DNA of 51,710 nucleotides from Bacteroidia bacterium (GTDB lineage: Bacteria > Bacteroidota > Bacteroidia > B-17B0 > Aurantibacillaceae): NCBI GenBank assembly GCA_026415195.1, contig JAOAHO010000005.1:1-51710 (forward strand), read 5' to 3'. Under the pieces are notes generated by a model. That model saw only the letters and a program-made list of their open reading frames with translations, ran no database searches and had not been told where the DNA came from. Positions within the stretch are counted from its first letter, which is position 1; every line of letters begins with the position of its first letter. Below, piece by piece: positions 26,434-33,963 of the stretch. The translations under genes and the position numbers were made by a program.

Positions 26434-27059
26434 TGGAATTTAAGCAAGCCCTGTTCAAAGCATTTGAAAACGCGGTTCTGCCCGGGTGGGAAGTTCAGAA
26501 AGCAATGGCCCCTATTGGGCGCAAAGGCCCGCCTGAGATCCCCCATGAGCAATTAATGGCCTACAAAAAAGCTGCGGTATTAATGTGTTTCTGCAACTTC
26601 ACAAGAAATGATGCCGGATTAATCATGATTAAAAGAACTTTTCATAAAAACGATCCGCATTCCGGCCAAATGGCATTTCCGGGCGGAATGCTGGATGAAA
26701 ATGACCAATCCCTTCAAATGGCTGCTCTCAGGGAATTTTCAGAAGAAACCGGCATTAAGCCTTCTCCCCGAATTATAGGTGAACTAAGCCCTTTGCCCAT
26801 ACCGGTCAGCCGATATTATGTAAAGCCGTTTGTGGGGATTTTAGAACACGATATAAAGTGCTCCATAGACAGGAAAGAAGTGGAAAAGCTGTATCTGATT
26901 CCTTTTTCTCATTTCATGATTCCCCGCAACAAAGGGGAGCATTATATAAAGAACAACATTAAAGTTCCATGCTGGAAATATCAGGAAGAAATTATCTGGG
27001 GGGCATCGGCCATGATGCTGGAAGAGCTTGTTTTTGTTCTGAATAGATCATTCTTTTGA
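26433..27059 (+). CDS. Nudix hydrolase, CoA pyrophosphatase-like
   Basis: 208 residues. The segment HSGQMAFPGGMLDENDQ matches the UPF0035 CoA-pyrophosphatase signature, followed by the Nudix core ALREFSEETGI. Members hydrolyse CoA or its derivatives to phosphopantetheine and adenosine 3',5'-bisphosphate. I chose ATG 26433, which shares one base with the previous stop; the GTG three bases earlier is an alternative. The coding end overlaps the convergent ribE gene by 12 bases. Substrate is inferred from family membership only. Confidence 0.88.
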   Translation: MEFKQALFKAFENAVLPGWEVQKAMAPIGRKGPPEIPHEQLMAYKKAAVLMCFCNFTRNDAGLIMIKRTFHKNDPHSGQMAFPGGMLDENDQSLQMAALREFSEETGIKPSPRIIGELSPLPIPVSRYYVKPFVGILEHDIKCSIDRKEVEKLYLIPFSHFMIPRNKGEHYIKNNIKVPCWKYQEEIIWGASAMMLEELVFVLNRSFF

Positions 27060-27638
27060 CATGTGTTTCTCAATGTATTTCCCGATTAGGTCATATTCCA
27101 CATGTACGTAATCCCCTGCCTTTAAAAATTTTAAATTCGTGTGTTCCCGTGTGTAGGGAATTATGCTTACCCTGATTTCATCTTTTTTTATTTCGGCTAC
27201 CGTTAAGCTGATGCCGTCAAGGCATATGCTGCCTTTATGAATAATGTATTTTTGGGCATAAGGGGGAATTTCAAAAATGATATCTATGCTTTTGGATGAT
27301 GTAGGATTAATATTGATGATTTTTAAGGTTCCGTCCACATGGCCCATCACGAAATGCCCGTCGAAGCGGCCGTCGGCTTTTAAGCATCGTTCCAAATTGA
27401 TTTTCGTGCCTAAATTCCATTTAGAAGGATGGGAACATGATAGGGATTCGGGCACCAACGTAACACGGTGTTTGTCTTCATGCACTTCCGTAACGGTTAG
27501 GCACATTCCATTATGAGATACGCTTTGGTCAATTTTCAATTCATGTGAAAGGGGCGATTGGATGGTAAGATGGAGCAGCCCGTTTTCTTCCTTCCTTTCC
27601 ACGATTTCACCAACTGTTTCAATGATTCCCGTAAACAT
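27048..27638 (-). CDS. ribE: Riboflavin synthase, alpha chain type
   Basis: Joins two molecules of 6,7-dimethyl-8-ribityllumazine to make riboflavin. 196 residues from the ATG at 27638, which gives the canonical N-terminus MFTGIIETVGEI. The two lumazine-binding barrels are visible: SVSHNGMCLTVTEVHEDKHR in the first and KGSICLDGISLTVAEIKKDE in the second, joined by VMGHVDGT. A longer reading from 27803 only duplicates the TlpA-like gene in another frame. It is the last gene of a tight minus-strand run and starts two bases from the stop of the preceding TlpA-like gene. Confidence 0.96.
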   Translation of the reverse strand: MFTGIIETVGEIVERKEENGLLHLTIQSPLSHELKIDQSVSHNGMCLTVTEVHEDKHRVTLVPESLSCSHPSKWNLGTKINLERCLKADGRFDGHFVMGHVDGTLKIININPTSSKSIDIIFEIPPYAQKYIIHKGSICLDGISLTVAEIKKDEIRVSIIPYTREHTNLKFLKAGDYVHVEYDLIGKYIEKHMSKE

Positions 27639-27639
27639 T

Positions 27640-28812
27640 TTAACGTATTGAAATTTTTTCCAAAAGATCGTGAAATTCCCTCTTCCACTTTTCAAATGAT
27701 TCGCCGGTGGCAGGGCCGGAGAATCCTTCATGGATATAAACGGGCTCGTGGTTTTTGTTAAATACGAGCAGGGTGGGGTAGGGCAGTTCTTTTTTAATTC
27801 CAAATAAATCGCCCGGCTGGTCTTTGGTGCTGATACCCGAAGGAATGGCGGGCCAAAATATGCCCCATCGGTTTTTTATAAAGCGGATGCGCTCATGAAT
27901 GTGTGCCGTGTCATTTTGTTTTTCTACCACTAATGCCGAAAAGAAAACTCCACGACCGGAATAAGCACGCACAAATTCCTTCAACGCCATCACTTCATCC
28001 CGGCAATTGTGGCACCAACTGCCTAACAGGTGTATCACCAAAGGTCGGCCTTTTAAGCTGTCGTGTAAATAACTAAACTTTTTATTTTCAAGATGAAATT
28101 CTTTTACAGGTAATTGAAATAAATCCTGATGCGGAGGAGTTGAATGCACAACATCAATTTTTTTCCACGGGTACACGCTTCCTGTTTCGGTAATATAGAT
28201 TCCGCTTTCACTGTGTTGTTGTAATCTGCCCTTGATAATAAAAAAACCGCTTCCATTAAAGGAATAAGCAAACAAAGAATCTTTAATGAAATATCCCTGA
28301 ATATGCCCGAAATCCCCCGAGGGGCTTTCAATGGAAATGGCATAAAGCCCCTCTTTCTTTGAAGGAAAAAAATTCCATTTCGTCAGCAGCATTTTTTTAA
28401 ACATGAATATCACATTGAAATTACCTGCAGGGGCGTGGGTAATGTTTTTCGGTAAGTGGTATTCTTGTGTGAGTATGGCTGCTTTGCCGCGAAAACCCGC
28501 CTTCAGGGCATGTGTCCAAAATCCGCGATGAAGGGTTCCGGAATGATCCCATTTAAATCGGAACAACACCGGAAAGTCGCGTATTTCGGCAAACAATGAA
28601 TCGTTTTTTAACCATACTTTATGGAAGTAAATTTTTCCTTCTCCGCATTGAATGTACTGATTTGAAGCAATGTGCATCGGATCGATATGAAGGGGGAAAT
28701 CCGCACTGTCGTTTCGGCCTGACTGATTGATGTATAACCTTAAAATATGATTTTGCGAAAAAGCCACTTGAAAGTTAATGCCCCAAATAATACAAAGGAG
28801 TATTTTATGCAT
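27640..28812 (-). CDS. TlpA-like thioredoxin-fold exported protein
   Basis: 390 residues with a signal peptide (MHKILLCIIWGINFQVAFSQ). A long N-terminal beta-rich region is followed by a thioredoxin domain with C267-H-N-C270 in LLGSWCHNCRDEV and cis-Pro in KKELPYPTLLVFN. This is a periplasmic disulfide reductase or oxidase of the TlpA/ResA group. It is unlike the lipoprotein at 3717-5147: a CHNC rather than CKPC active site, no lipobox and ordinary GC content. It starts two bases after the agmatinase-like stop and ends two bases before ribE, firmly inside an operon of biosynthetic genes, with no obvious shared substrate. Confidence 0.85.
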   Translation of the reverse strand: MHKILLCIIWGINFQVAFSQNHILRLYINQSGRNDSADFPLHIDPMHIASNQYIQCGEGKIYFHKVWLKNDSLFAEIRDFPVLFRFKWDHSGTLHRGFWTHALKAGFRGKAAILTQEYHLPKNITHAPAGNFNVIFMFKKMLLTKWNFFPSKKEGLYAISIESPSGDFGHIQGYFIKDSLFAYSFNGSGFFIIKGRLQQHSESGIYITETGSVYPWKKIDVVHSTPPHQDLFQLPVKEFHLENKKFSYLHDSLKGRPLVIHLLGSWCHNCRDEVMALKEFVRAYSGRGVFFSALVVEKQNDTAHIHERIRFIKNRWGIFWPAIPSGISTKDQPGDLFGIKKELPYPTLLVFNKNHEPVYIHEGFSGPATGESFEKWKREFHDLLEKISIR

Positions 28813-28814
28813 AG

Positions 28815-29876
28815 TTATTTACTTGCCGTGGAGTGGACAATGTTGCAGATCCGATAGAGTAATCGGGCAGCCACATTGGCATCGGGGCCGTTGCCGTCGC
28901 CCGGAGACACTTCATTCAAATCAAAACCGATGAATTTTTTTCCGGAAAGGGCAATTTTTTCCAGCAAAAACAAAACTTCTTCGGTCTGAAAGCCGCCCGC
29001 TACGGGAGTTCCGGTATTCGGGCAGAGGGATGGATCCAACCCATCGATGTCGAAACTGAGGTAAATGTTTTCGGGAAGTTCATGGAGGATGCGGTTGCAT
29101 ACGCGATCCCATGAGTCGCCCCGATAAAGGGAATGTTTGATGTCGCGGTCAAAAAATGTCTTGATCCGTTCCGGCTGCTGACGGATTAACTGAACTTCTT
29201 CATCACAGTAATCCCGTATTCCTACCTGTATCAATTTTTTTACTTGTTCAAATTTTAAAGCATTATACATGATGGAGGCATGGCTGAAGGTGAAACCTTC
29301 GTAGGCATTACGTAAGTCGGCATGTGCATCAATCTGAAGAATACCGAATACCGGATAACGCTCGCTTAATGCACGTATAAAACCAAGGGGCGTGGAATGA
29401 TCCCCGCCGATTAAACCCACGGTTTTTTTCGTATCCAGAAGTTTTTTGGTTTCTTCATAAACCCATTGGTTCATTTCGGAACATGCCGTGTTAATGTCAT
29501 ACACCAAATCCTCCATTTCTTTAGGATTTTTGGGTTCAGATACCCCGCTGAGGATTTCCATAACCCTTTCGGCTTTTTGCCTGAAGCGGACGCTTTTGTC
29601 CCTTAAATTTTCGGGGATATCCAGCATGAAAATACCATGCTTCCAGGCCTCGGGCACAAAGGGGTCATACAAATCCACCTGCATGGAGGCCTCGCGGATG
29701 GCATCGGGCCCCATGATGGTTCCGGCCCCGTAACTGACGGTTACCTGCCAGGGAACCGGCAAGAGCACAATTTCCGAATGTTCAAAAGGGAAAGGTAAGC
29801 CGAAGATCTGTGCAGTGAGGTTTCCCGGTGAATTGGGATCAAAATTTTCAATGATGTTCTTTTTTTCGGGATGCAT
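28815..29876 (-). CDS. Agmatinase/arginase-family ureohydrolase
   Basis: 353 residues. The binuclear manganese site is complete: His160 (GLIGGDHSTP), Asp183, His185 and Asp187 (QIDAHADLRN), and Asp276 and Asp278 (SFDIDGLDP). The NGPDANVAARLLY ending fits agmatinase-like proteins common in Bacteroidota. Agmatinase makes putrescine and urea from agmatine, but relatives act on arginine, formiminoglutamate or other guanidino compounds, so I withhold the speB symbol. No arginine decarboxylase gene is adjacent. It lies 31 bases after glmS and two before the TlpA-like gene. Confidence 0.9.
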   Translation of the reverse strand: MHPEKKNIIENFDPNSPGNLTAQIFGLPFPFEHSEIVLLPVPWQVTVSYGAGTIMGPDAIREASMQVDLYDPFVPEAWKHGIFMLDIPENLRDKSVRFRQKAERVMEILSGVSEPKNPKEMEDLVYDINTACSEMNQWVYEETKKLLDTKKTVGLIGGDHSTPLGFIRALSERYPVFGILQIDAHADLRNAYEGFTFSHASIMYNALKFEQVKKLIQVGIRDYCDEEVQLIRQQPERIKTFFDRDIKHSLYRGDSWDRVCNRILHELPENIYLSFDIDGLDPSLCPNTGTPVAGGFQTEEVLFLLEKIALSGKKFIGFDLNEVSPGDGNGPDANVAARLLYRICNIVHSTASK

Positions 29877-29907
29877 ATGAATAAGCTAGTTCAAAAAAGT
29901 TTATAAA

Positions 29908-31755
29908 CTACTCTACAGTTACGCTTTTTGCTAGATTCCTTGGCTGATCAACATTACATCCGCGCATTACCGCAATATGATAGGAAAGCAATTGAAGCGG
30001 AATTACGGTAAGCAGCGGAGACAGTAATTCATCGCATTCCGGAATGGTAATGATGTGGTCGGCCAGGTTTTTGATCTGTAGGTCTCCTTCATTCACAATG
30101 GCAATGATTTTACCCTTTCTTGCTTTCACTTCCTGAATGTTGCTTACCACTTTTTCATAGTTAGGGCCCTTTGTGGCAATCACAAAAACAGGCATTTCTT
30201 CGTCAATCAGCGCGATGGGCCCGTGCTTCATTTCCGCTGCCGGATACCCTTCGGCATGGATGTAGGAAATTTCTTTAAGTTTTAGCGCTCCTTCCAATGC
30301 CACGGGGAAGCTTATACCCCTTCCCAGATAAAGGGCATTGTGGTTGTCTTTGTATTTTTCGGCAATTTTTTTGATTTCGTTGTTACTTTCAAGTATTTCT
30401 TCCACTTTTGATGGAATGGCTTCCAGTTCATAGAGCAAATTGCGGAAGCGGCTTTCAGGAACACTTCCTTTGAGCCGGGCTACATGCAGGGCCATCAGGG
30501 TTATCACCGTGATTTGAGCCGTAAAGGCCTTGGTGGAGGCCACGCCGATTTCAGGTCCGGCATGCGTATAACTTCCGCCATGACTGGCGCGGGCAATGGA
30601 TGATCCGACCACGTTACAAATCCCCAAAACCGTAGCCCCGCGCTGTTTGGCAAGTTCCACGGCCGCAAGCGTGTCGGCGGTTTCGCCGCTTTGGGAAATG
30701 GCAATCACTATGTCATCGGGGTAGATGATGGGGTTGCGGTAACGAAATTCCGAAGCATATTCCACCTCTACGGGAATGCGCGTTAGTTCTTCAAAAATAT
30801 ATTCACCCACTAATCCTGCATGCCACGAGGTGCCGCAGGCTATGAAAATAATGCGCTTGGCATTTTTGAATTTGGCTTCATGGTCCACAATTCCGCCCAA
30901 TTGCACTTTTCCCTCGGAGGCAATGATGCGCCCGCGCATGCTGTCTTTAATGGAACGGGGCTGTTCGTAAATTTCTTTGAGCATGAAGTGGTCGAAGCCG
31001 CCTTTTTCAATGGCCTCCAGTTCCAGCGTCAGTTCCTGAACATAGGGGGTAATTTCTTTGTCTTTCAGGTTTCGTATGGCTAAAGATTCTCCGCGGCGCA
31101 ACACTGCCACCTGTTCGTCTTCCAAATAAACCACGTTTTTGGTGTATTCAATAATGGGAGCCGCATCGGATGCAATCAAAAAATCACCGTTACTGCCGAT
31201 TCCAATAACCAAGGGCGAGGATTTTTTGGCTGCCACCAGGAGGTCGGGGTTGTTTTTGTCCATAACCACTATGGCATAAGCCCCAACCACCTGTCTTAAA
31301 GCAGCCATCACGGCATGATGCAGTTTAAGGTTTTCGTGTTGTTGAATATCTTCGATCAGGTGAATGAGGACTTCAGTATCGGTATCCGACCTGAAAATAT
31401 GGCCCCTCTTTTTAAGGCCTTCTTTGATGGAAGCATAATTTTCGATAATACCGTTATGTATGATTACAAGATTCCCGCTTAAGGAAAAATGCGGATGGGA
31501 ATTCACATCATTAGGTTCACCATGCGTGGCCCAACGCGTATGGCCAATTCCGGTTTTACCGCTATGATCTTTTCCTTTAATGAATTCGCTCAGTTCATAC
31601 ACCTTTCCTTTTTTCTTATAAACCTTTAGGTTTTTGTTATGATCCAGGATAGCCACTCCTGCGCTGTCGTATCCACGATATTCCAATCGCTGGAGGCCTT
31701 TCATCAAGATGGGATAGGCCTCTTTACTTCCCATATATCCAACTATTCCGCACAT
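29908..31755 (-). CDS. glmS: Glutamine--fructose-6-phosphate aminotransferase (isomerizing)
   Basis: Makes glucosamine 6-phosphate, the first step towards UDP-GlcNAc for peptidoglycan and lipid A. 615 residues, full length. The N-terminal glutaminase starts MCGIVGYMG, where Cys2 becomes the nucleophile after Met removal. RLEYRGYDSAGVA and TRWATHGEPNDVNSHPH are conserved. Two SIS domains follow (IACGTSWHAGL, ISQSGETADTLAAVELAK), and the C-terminus is PRNLAKSVTVE. No glmS ribozyme-like leader is visible in the 30-base gap to rluB. A good promoter match overlaps the end of rluB, so it may be transcribed both with the operon and on its own. Confidence 0.97.
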   Translation of the reverse strand: MCGIVGYMGSKEAYPILMKGLQRLEYRGYDSAGVAILDHNKNLKVYKKKGKVYELSEFIKGKDHSGKTGIGHTRWATHGEPNDVNSHPHFSLSGNLVIIHNGIIENYASIKEGLKKRGHIFRSDTDTEVLIHLIEDIQQHENLKLHHAVMAALRQVVGAYAIVVMDKNNPDLLVAAKKSSPLVIGIGSNGDFLIASDAAPIIEYTKNVVYLEDEQVAVLRRGESLAIRNLKDKEITPYVQELTLELEAIEKGGFDHFMLKEIYEQPRSIKDSMRGRIIASEGKVQLGGIVDHEAKFKNAKRIIFIACGTSWHAGLVGEYIFEELTRIPVEVEYASEFRYRNPIIYPDDIVIAISQSGETADTLAAVELAKQRGATVLGICNVVGSSIARASHGGSYTHAGPEIGVASTKAFTAQITVITLMALHVARLKGSVPESRFRNLLYELEAIPSKVEEILESNNEIKKIAEKYKDNHNALYLGRGISFPVALEGALKLKEISYIHAEGYPAAEMKHGPIALIDEEMPVFVIATKGPNYEKVVSNIQEVKARKGKIIAIVNEGDLQIKNLADHIITIPECDELLSPLLTVIPLQLLSYHIAVMRGCNVDQPRNLAKSVTVE

Positions 31756-31780
31756 GTCAGTTTGAATTTATATGTTTTTT

Positions 31781-31808
31781 CAAATTTAAATCATTTTAAG
31801 GAAAGCAA
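31781..31808 (-). promoter_or_regulatory. Candidate Bacteroidota promoter for glmS (TTG-N17-TAAATTTG)
   Basis: On the minus strand TTG (31808-31806) is followed after exactly 17 bases by TAAATTTG (31788-31781), a full match to the Bacteroidota -33/-7 pattern. It sits across the last codons of rluB, 25 bases before the glmS ATG, and could drive glmS separately from the yraN-rluB transcript. Confidence 0.5.
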
Positions 31809-32631
31809 TTTCTTTTTCCGTCAACAAACGTGCCCGGCCACGAGGAAGATTTTTTTTGGTAAGCCCTGCAAAAACTACCCTGTCCAGTTTCAAAACCGAA
31901 TAACCCAAGGCTTCAAACATTCGTCTGACAATGCGATTGCGCCCGCTGTGAATTTTTATTCCCACGCATTTTTTTGTTGGCCCGTCATAGGCAATGTCAT
32001 CGGGGCAAAAATGCCCGTCATCCAACTCAATGCCTTCGTCTCGCAATAACGCCAGATCAGAACTTTTCAGGTTTTTATCCAGTTCGGCATGGTAAATTTT
32101 TTCTACTTTAGATGAGGGGTGGGTCAATTTTCTGGCCAATTCTCCGTCGTTGGTAAAAAGCAAAAGGCCGGTGGTGTTGCGGTCGAGGCGGCCAACAGGA
32201 TAAACCCGTTCCGTGGCCAGGTGAGCGACAAGATCCATCACGGTTTTTCTGCCCTTTTCATCATTACGGGTGGTGATGTATCCTTTGGGCTTGTTTAGCA
32301 AAATATATATTTTTTTTTCAGGAGTGATTAATTTGTCGTTGAAGGTAACTTTGTCTGTTTTCTTAACTTTCACTCCAAGTTCATCCACCACTTTGCCGTT
32401 CACTTTAACCAGCCCCGCCTTGATGTATTCGTCGGCTTCCCTTCGGCTGCAAATGCCGGCCATAGACAGATAGCGGTTAAGCCGTATCAAATCGTCGTTC
32501 TTTGTGGCATTATTCGGCTTGCCGCTGCTGGGCTTTGCGAATTTTCCGGGAGGAATTTTTTTTGATGGATTTTTTAAAAAACTTTTTTTCTTAAGTTTTT
32601 TACCGGCTTGTTGTTTTGGTGTCTTTTTCAT
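31786..32631 (-). CDS. rluB: 23S rRNA pseudouridine synthase, RsuA/RluB family
   Basis: 281 residues. A lysine/proline-rich N-terminal extension of about 45 residues precedes an S4 RNA-binding domain (IRLNRYLSMAGICSRREADE). The catalytic domain follows, with Asp150 in VYPVGRLDRNTTGLLLF and the downstream GRNRIVRRMFEALGY. Family members isomerise a uridine in 23S rRNA (RluB, position 2605 in E. coli numbering) or 16S rRNA (RsuA). The RluB assignment over RsuA or RluF is a judgement. The basic tail at the N-terminus is common in Bacteroidota versions. It overlaps the yraN stop by four bases. Confidence 0.9.
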   Translation of the reverse strand: MKKTPKQQAGKKLKKKSFLKNPSKKIPPGKFAKPSSGKPNNATKNDDLIRLNRYLSMAGICSRREADEYIKAGLVKVNGKVVDELGVKVKKTDKVTFNDKLITPEKKIYILLNKPKGYITTRNDEKGRKTVMDLVAHLATERVYPVGRLDRNTTGLLLFTNDGELARKLTHPSSKVEKIYHAELDKNLKSSDLALLRDEGIELDDGHFCPDDIAYDGPTKKCVGIKIHSGRNRIVRRMFEALGYSVLKLDRVVFAGLTKKNLPRGRARLLTEKEIAFLKMI

Positions 32632-33005
32632 GAAGCATGAGGATAATAAGCGTTTTCAATATAGGTTATTTCTGATGATGAGGAAGATTCCACCACGGTG
32701 GCAATATCAAATCGAATTTCTTTTGGATCGAGGTTGCGGGAAAGAATATAGTAATGAGCCGCCGAAATGATATTTCTTTGTTTGCGAAGGGTAACAGCCC
32801 AGGCGGGGTTTTCTTCAAAATCGGTTTTGCGCGATTTTACTTCCACAAAAACAAGGGTGTCTTCGGGACTTAGGGCGATGATGTCAATTTCTTTTTTTCC
32901 GTATCGAAAATTGGTATCCAAAATCCGGTATCCTCTTTTGGTTAAAAAGTCCTGAATTTTTTTTTCACCTTTTTGCCCTTTGCTTATGGCATGTTTTTTG
33001 TCCAA
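32628..33005 (-). CDS. YraN/UPF0102 family nuclease-fold protein
   Basis: About 125 residues from the TTG at 33005. The restriction-endonuclease-like core is evident: KGQKGEKKIQDFLTKRGYRI, then NFRYGKKEIDIIAL with Asp and FVEVKSRK with Glu-x-Lys, the PD-(D/E)xK pattern of UPF0102. Function is unproven in the family. An upstream ATG at 33062 is in frame, but it would run into the divergent gene starting at 33046 and give an unusually long N-terminus, so I prefer the TTG. First gene of the run leading to rluB and glmS. Confidence 0.85.
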   Translation of the reverse strand: MDKKHAISKGQKGEKKIQDFLTKRGYRILDTNFRYGKKEIDIIALSPEDTLVFVEVKSRKTDFEENPAWAVTLRKQRNIISAAHYYILSRNLDPKEIRFDIATVVESSSSSEITYIENAYYPHAS

Positions 33006-33027
33006 TGTGTTTAAATCAATAATTTTA
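32998..33027 (+). promoter_or_regulatory. Candidate promoter for the DUF4412-like gene (TTG-N19-TAATTTTA)
   Basis: TTG at 32998-33000 and TAATTTTA at 33020-33027 are separated by 19 bases. The second element is 18 bases before the ATG at 33046. The match is imperfect at the last base. It overlaps the 5' end of yraN on the other strand. Confidence 0.33.
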
Positions 33028-33045
33028 CCTTGTAAATTTAAGGAT

Positions 33046-33687
33046 ATGAAAAATATTGCCATTGTGGTTTTTACATCTTTTGTGATGTTTTCCTTGGCTC
33101 AATCATTTAACGGGAATATTGAATTCAAATACTTTAATCTGAAAGATACTGGTACCTATATTTATTGGGTGAAAAATAATAAGGTAAAATTAGATCAGAA
33201 CAGTAAGAAAACTCCCGGGGCCATCGATGGCTCTTTTGTTTTTGATATGAATGAAAAAAAGGTTTTTTTCGTAAATCCCAAAAGAAAAGTATGGGGCGAA
33301 CAGAAAAGTGAACTGCCTCCTATCATAAAAGGATCGTGTGAAGTGCAAAAAACTTCAAATTCCAAAACCATTCAGGGGTATAAATGTTTTGAATACATAG
33401 TGAAAAATACTGCTGAGAACACCGAAATTTCTTATTGGATTACCCAGGAAGGTAAATTTGACTTTTTTATTCCTATGTTGATTTTATGGAACCGTAAGGA
33501 CAAACAAAGTATTTATTTTAACCAAATTAAAAATCTTCCACCTGGGTCTATGCCCCTTTTGAGTGAAGAAAGGCAAATCTCCGACAAAAGAGTGATCACC
33601 AAACTTGAAGTAGTTAAGGTTAACAACATGACCCCCGACGATTCCAAGCTTCAAATTCCTTCCGATTATGAAAAGTTTGAGAACTAA
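33046..33687 (+). CDS. Exported DUF4412/GLPGLI-like protein
   Basis: 213 residues from the ATG at 33046, which gives the signal peptide MKNIAIVVFTSFVMFSLAQ; an upstream in-frame ATG at 32980 lies inside yraN and is rejected. The body alternates beta-strand segments of the DUF4412 kind: FNGNIEFKYFNLKDTGTY, KVKLDQNSKK, the internal IQGYKCFEYIVKN and EISYWITQEGKF. Related Bacteroidota proteins are exported and have a LolA-like fold; no activity is known to me. The stop lies 20 bases inside the next small gene, so they are probably co-transcribed. Confidence 0.82.
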   Translation: MKNIAIVVFTSFVMFSLAQSFNGNIEFKYFNLKDTGTYIYWVKNNKVKLDQNSKKTPGAIDGSFVFDMNEKKVFFVNPKRKVWGEQKSELPPIIKGSCEVQKTSNSKTIQGYKCFEYIVKNTAENTEISYWITQEGKFDFFIPMLILWNRKDKQSIYFNQIKNLPPGSMPLLSEERQISDKRVITKLEVVKVNNMTPDDSKLQIPSDYEKFEN

Positions 33688-33928
33688 AATTTTTTTGTTT
33701 TTTTTATTTGTTTCCGGATTATCTGAGTTTTTTGGTCAGTGTGCCATGTGTAAGCAGGCCGCTACTTCCACCATCGAAAAAAATCCTAATTCCATTGCCA
33801 CAGGTTTGAACAGCGGGATCATTTATCTGATGCTGGCCCCATACATACTTATTTTGATATTTTTCAGAAAAAAAATAATAAGGTTTTTGAAGGAGTTTGT
33901 TGCTTTTTATAAAAATCCTGTTTCTTAG
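33668..33928 (+). CDS. Small membrane protein with exported CxxC motif, oxidase-locus type
   Basis: 86 residues. A signal or first helix (KIFLFFLFVSGLSEFFG) is followed by QCAMCKQAATSTIEKN. A second helix comes next (GIIYLMLAPYILILIFF), then a basic tail. I recall similar small proteins with an exported C-x-M-C motif near cytochrome oxidase assembly genes in Bacteroidota, and here the CtaM-like and cytochrome c/copper genes lie just downstream on the opposite strand. A role in copper or heme handling is inference only. It overlaps the preceding gene by 20 bases. Confidence 0.82.
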   Translation: MKSLRTKIFLFFLFVSGLSEFFGQCAMCKQAATSTIEKNPNSIATGLNSGIIYLMLAPYILILIFFRKKIIRFLKEFVAFYKNPVS

Positions 33929-33963
33929 TTTTTTATTTACAGCTTTTTAACCGTAGTTTTTTC

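Noticed and set aside
27639-27803. N-terminal extension of ribE from 27803
   Set aside because: Riboflavin synthase starts canonically with MFTGIIE at 27638; the extension is a shadow of the TlpA-like gene.
31756-31785. A glmS ribozyme or other structured leader upstream of glmS
   Set aside because: Only 30 bases separate rluB from glmS, too short for the ribozyme, and no conserved core is visible.
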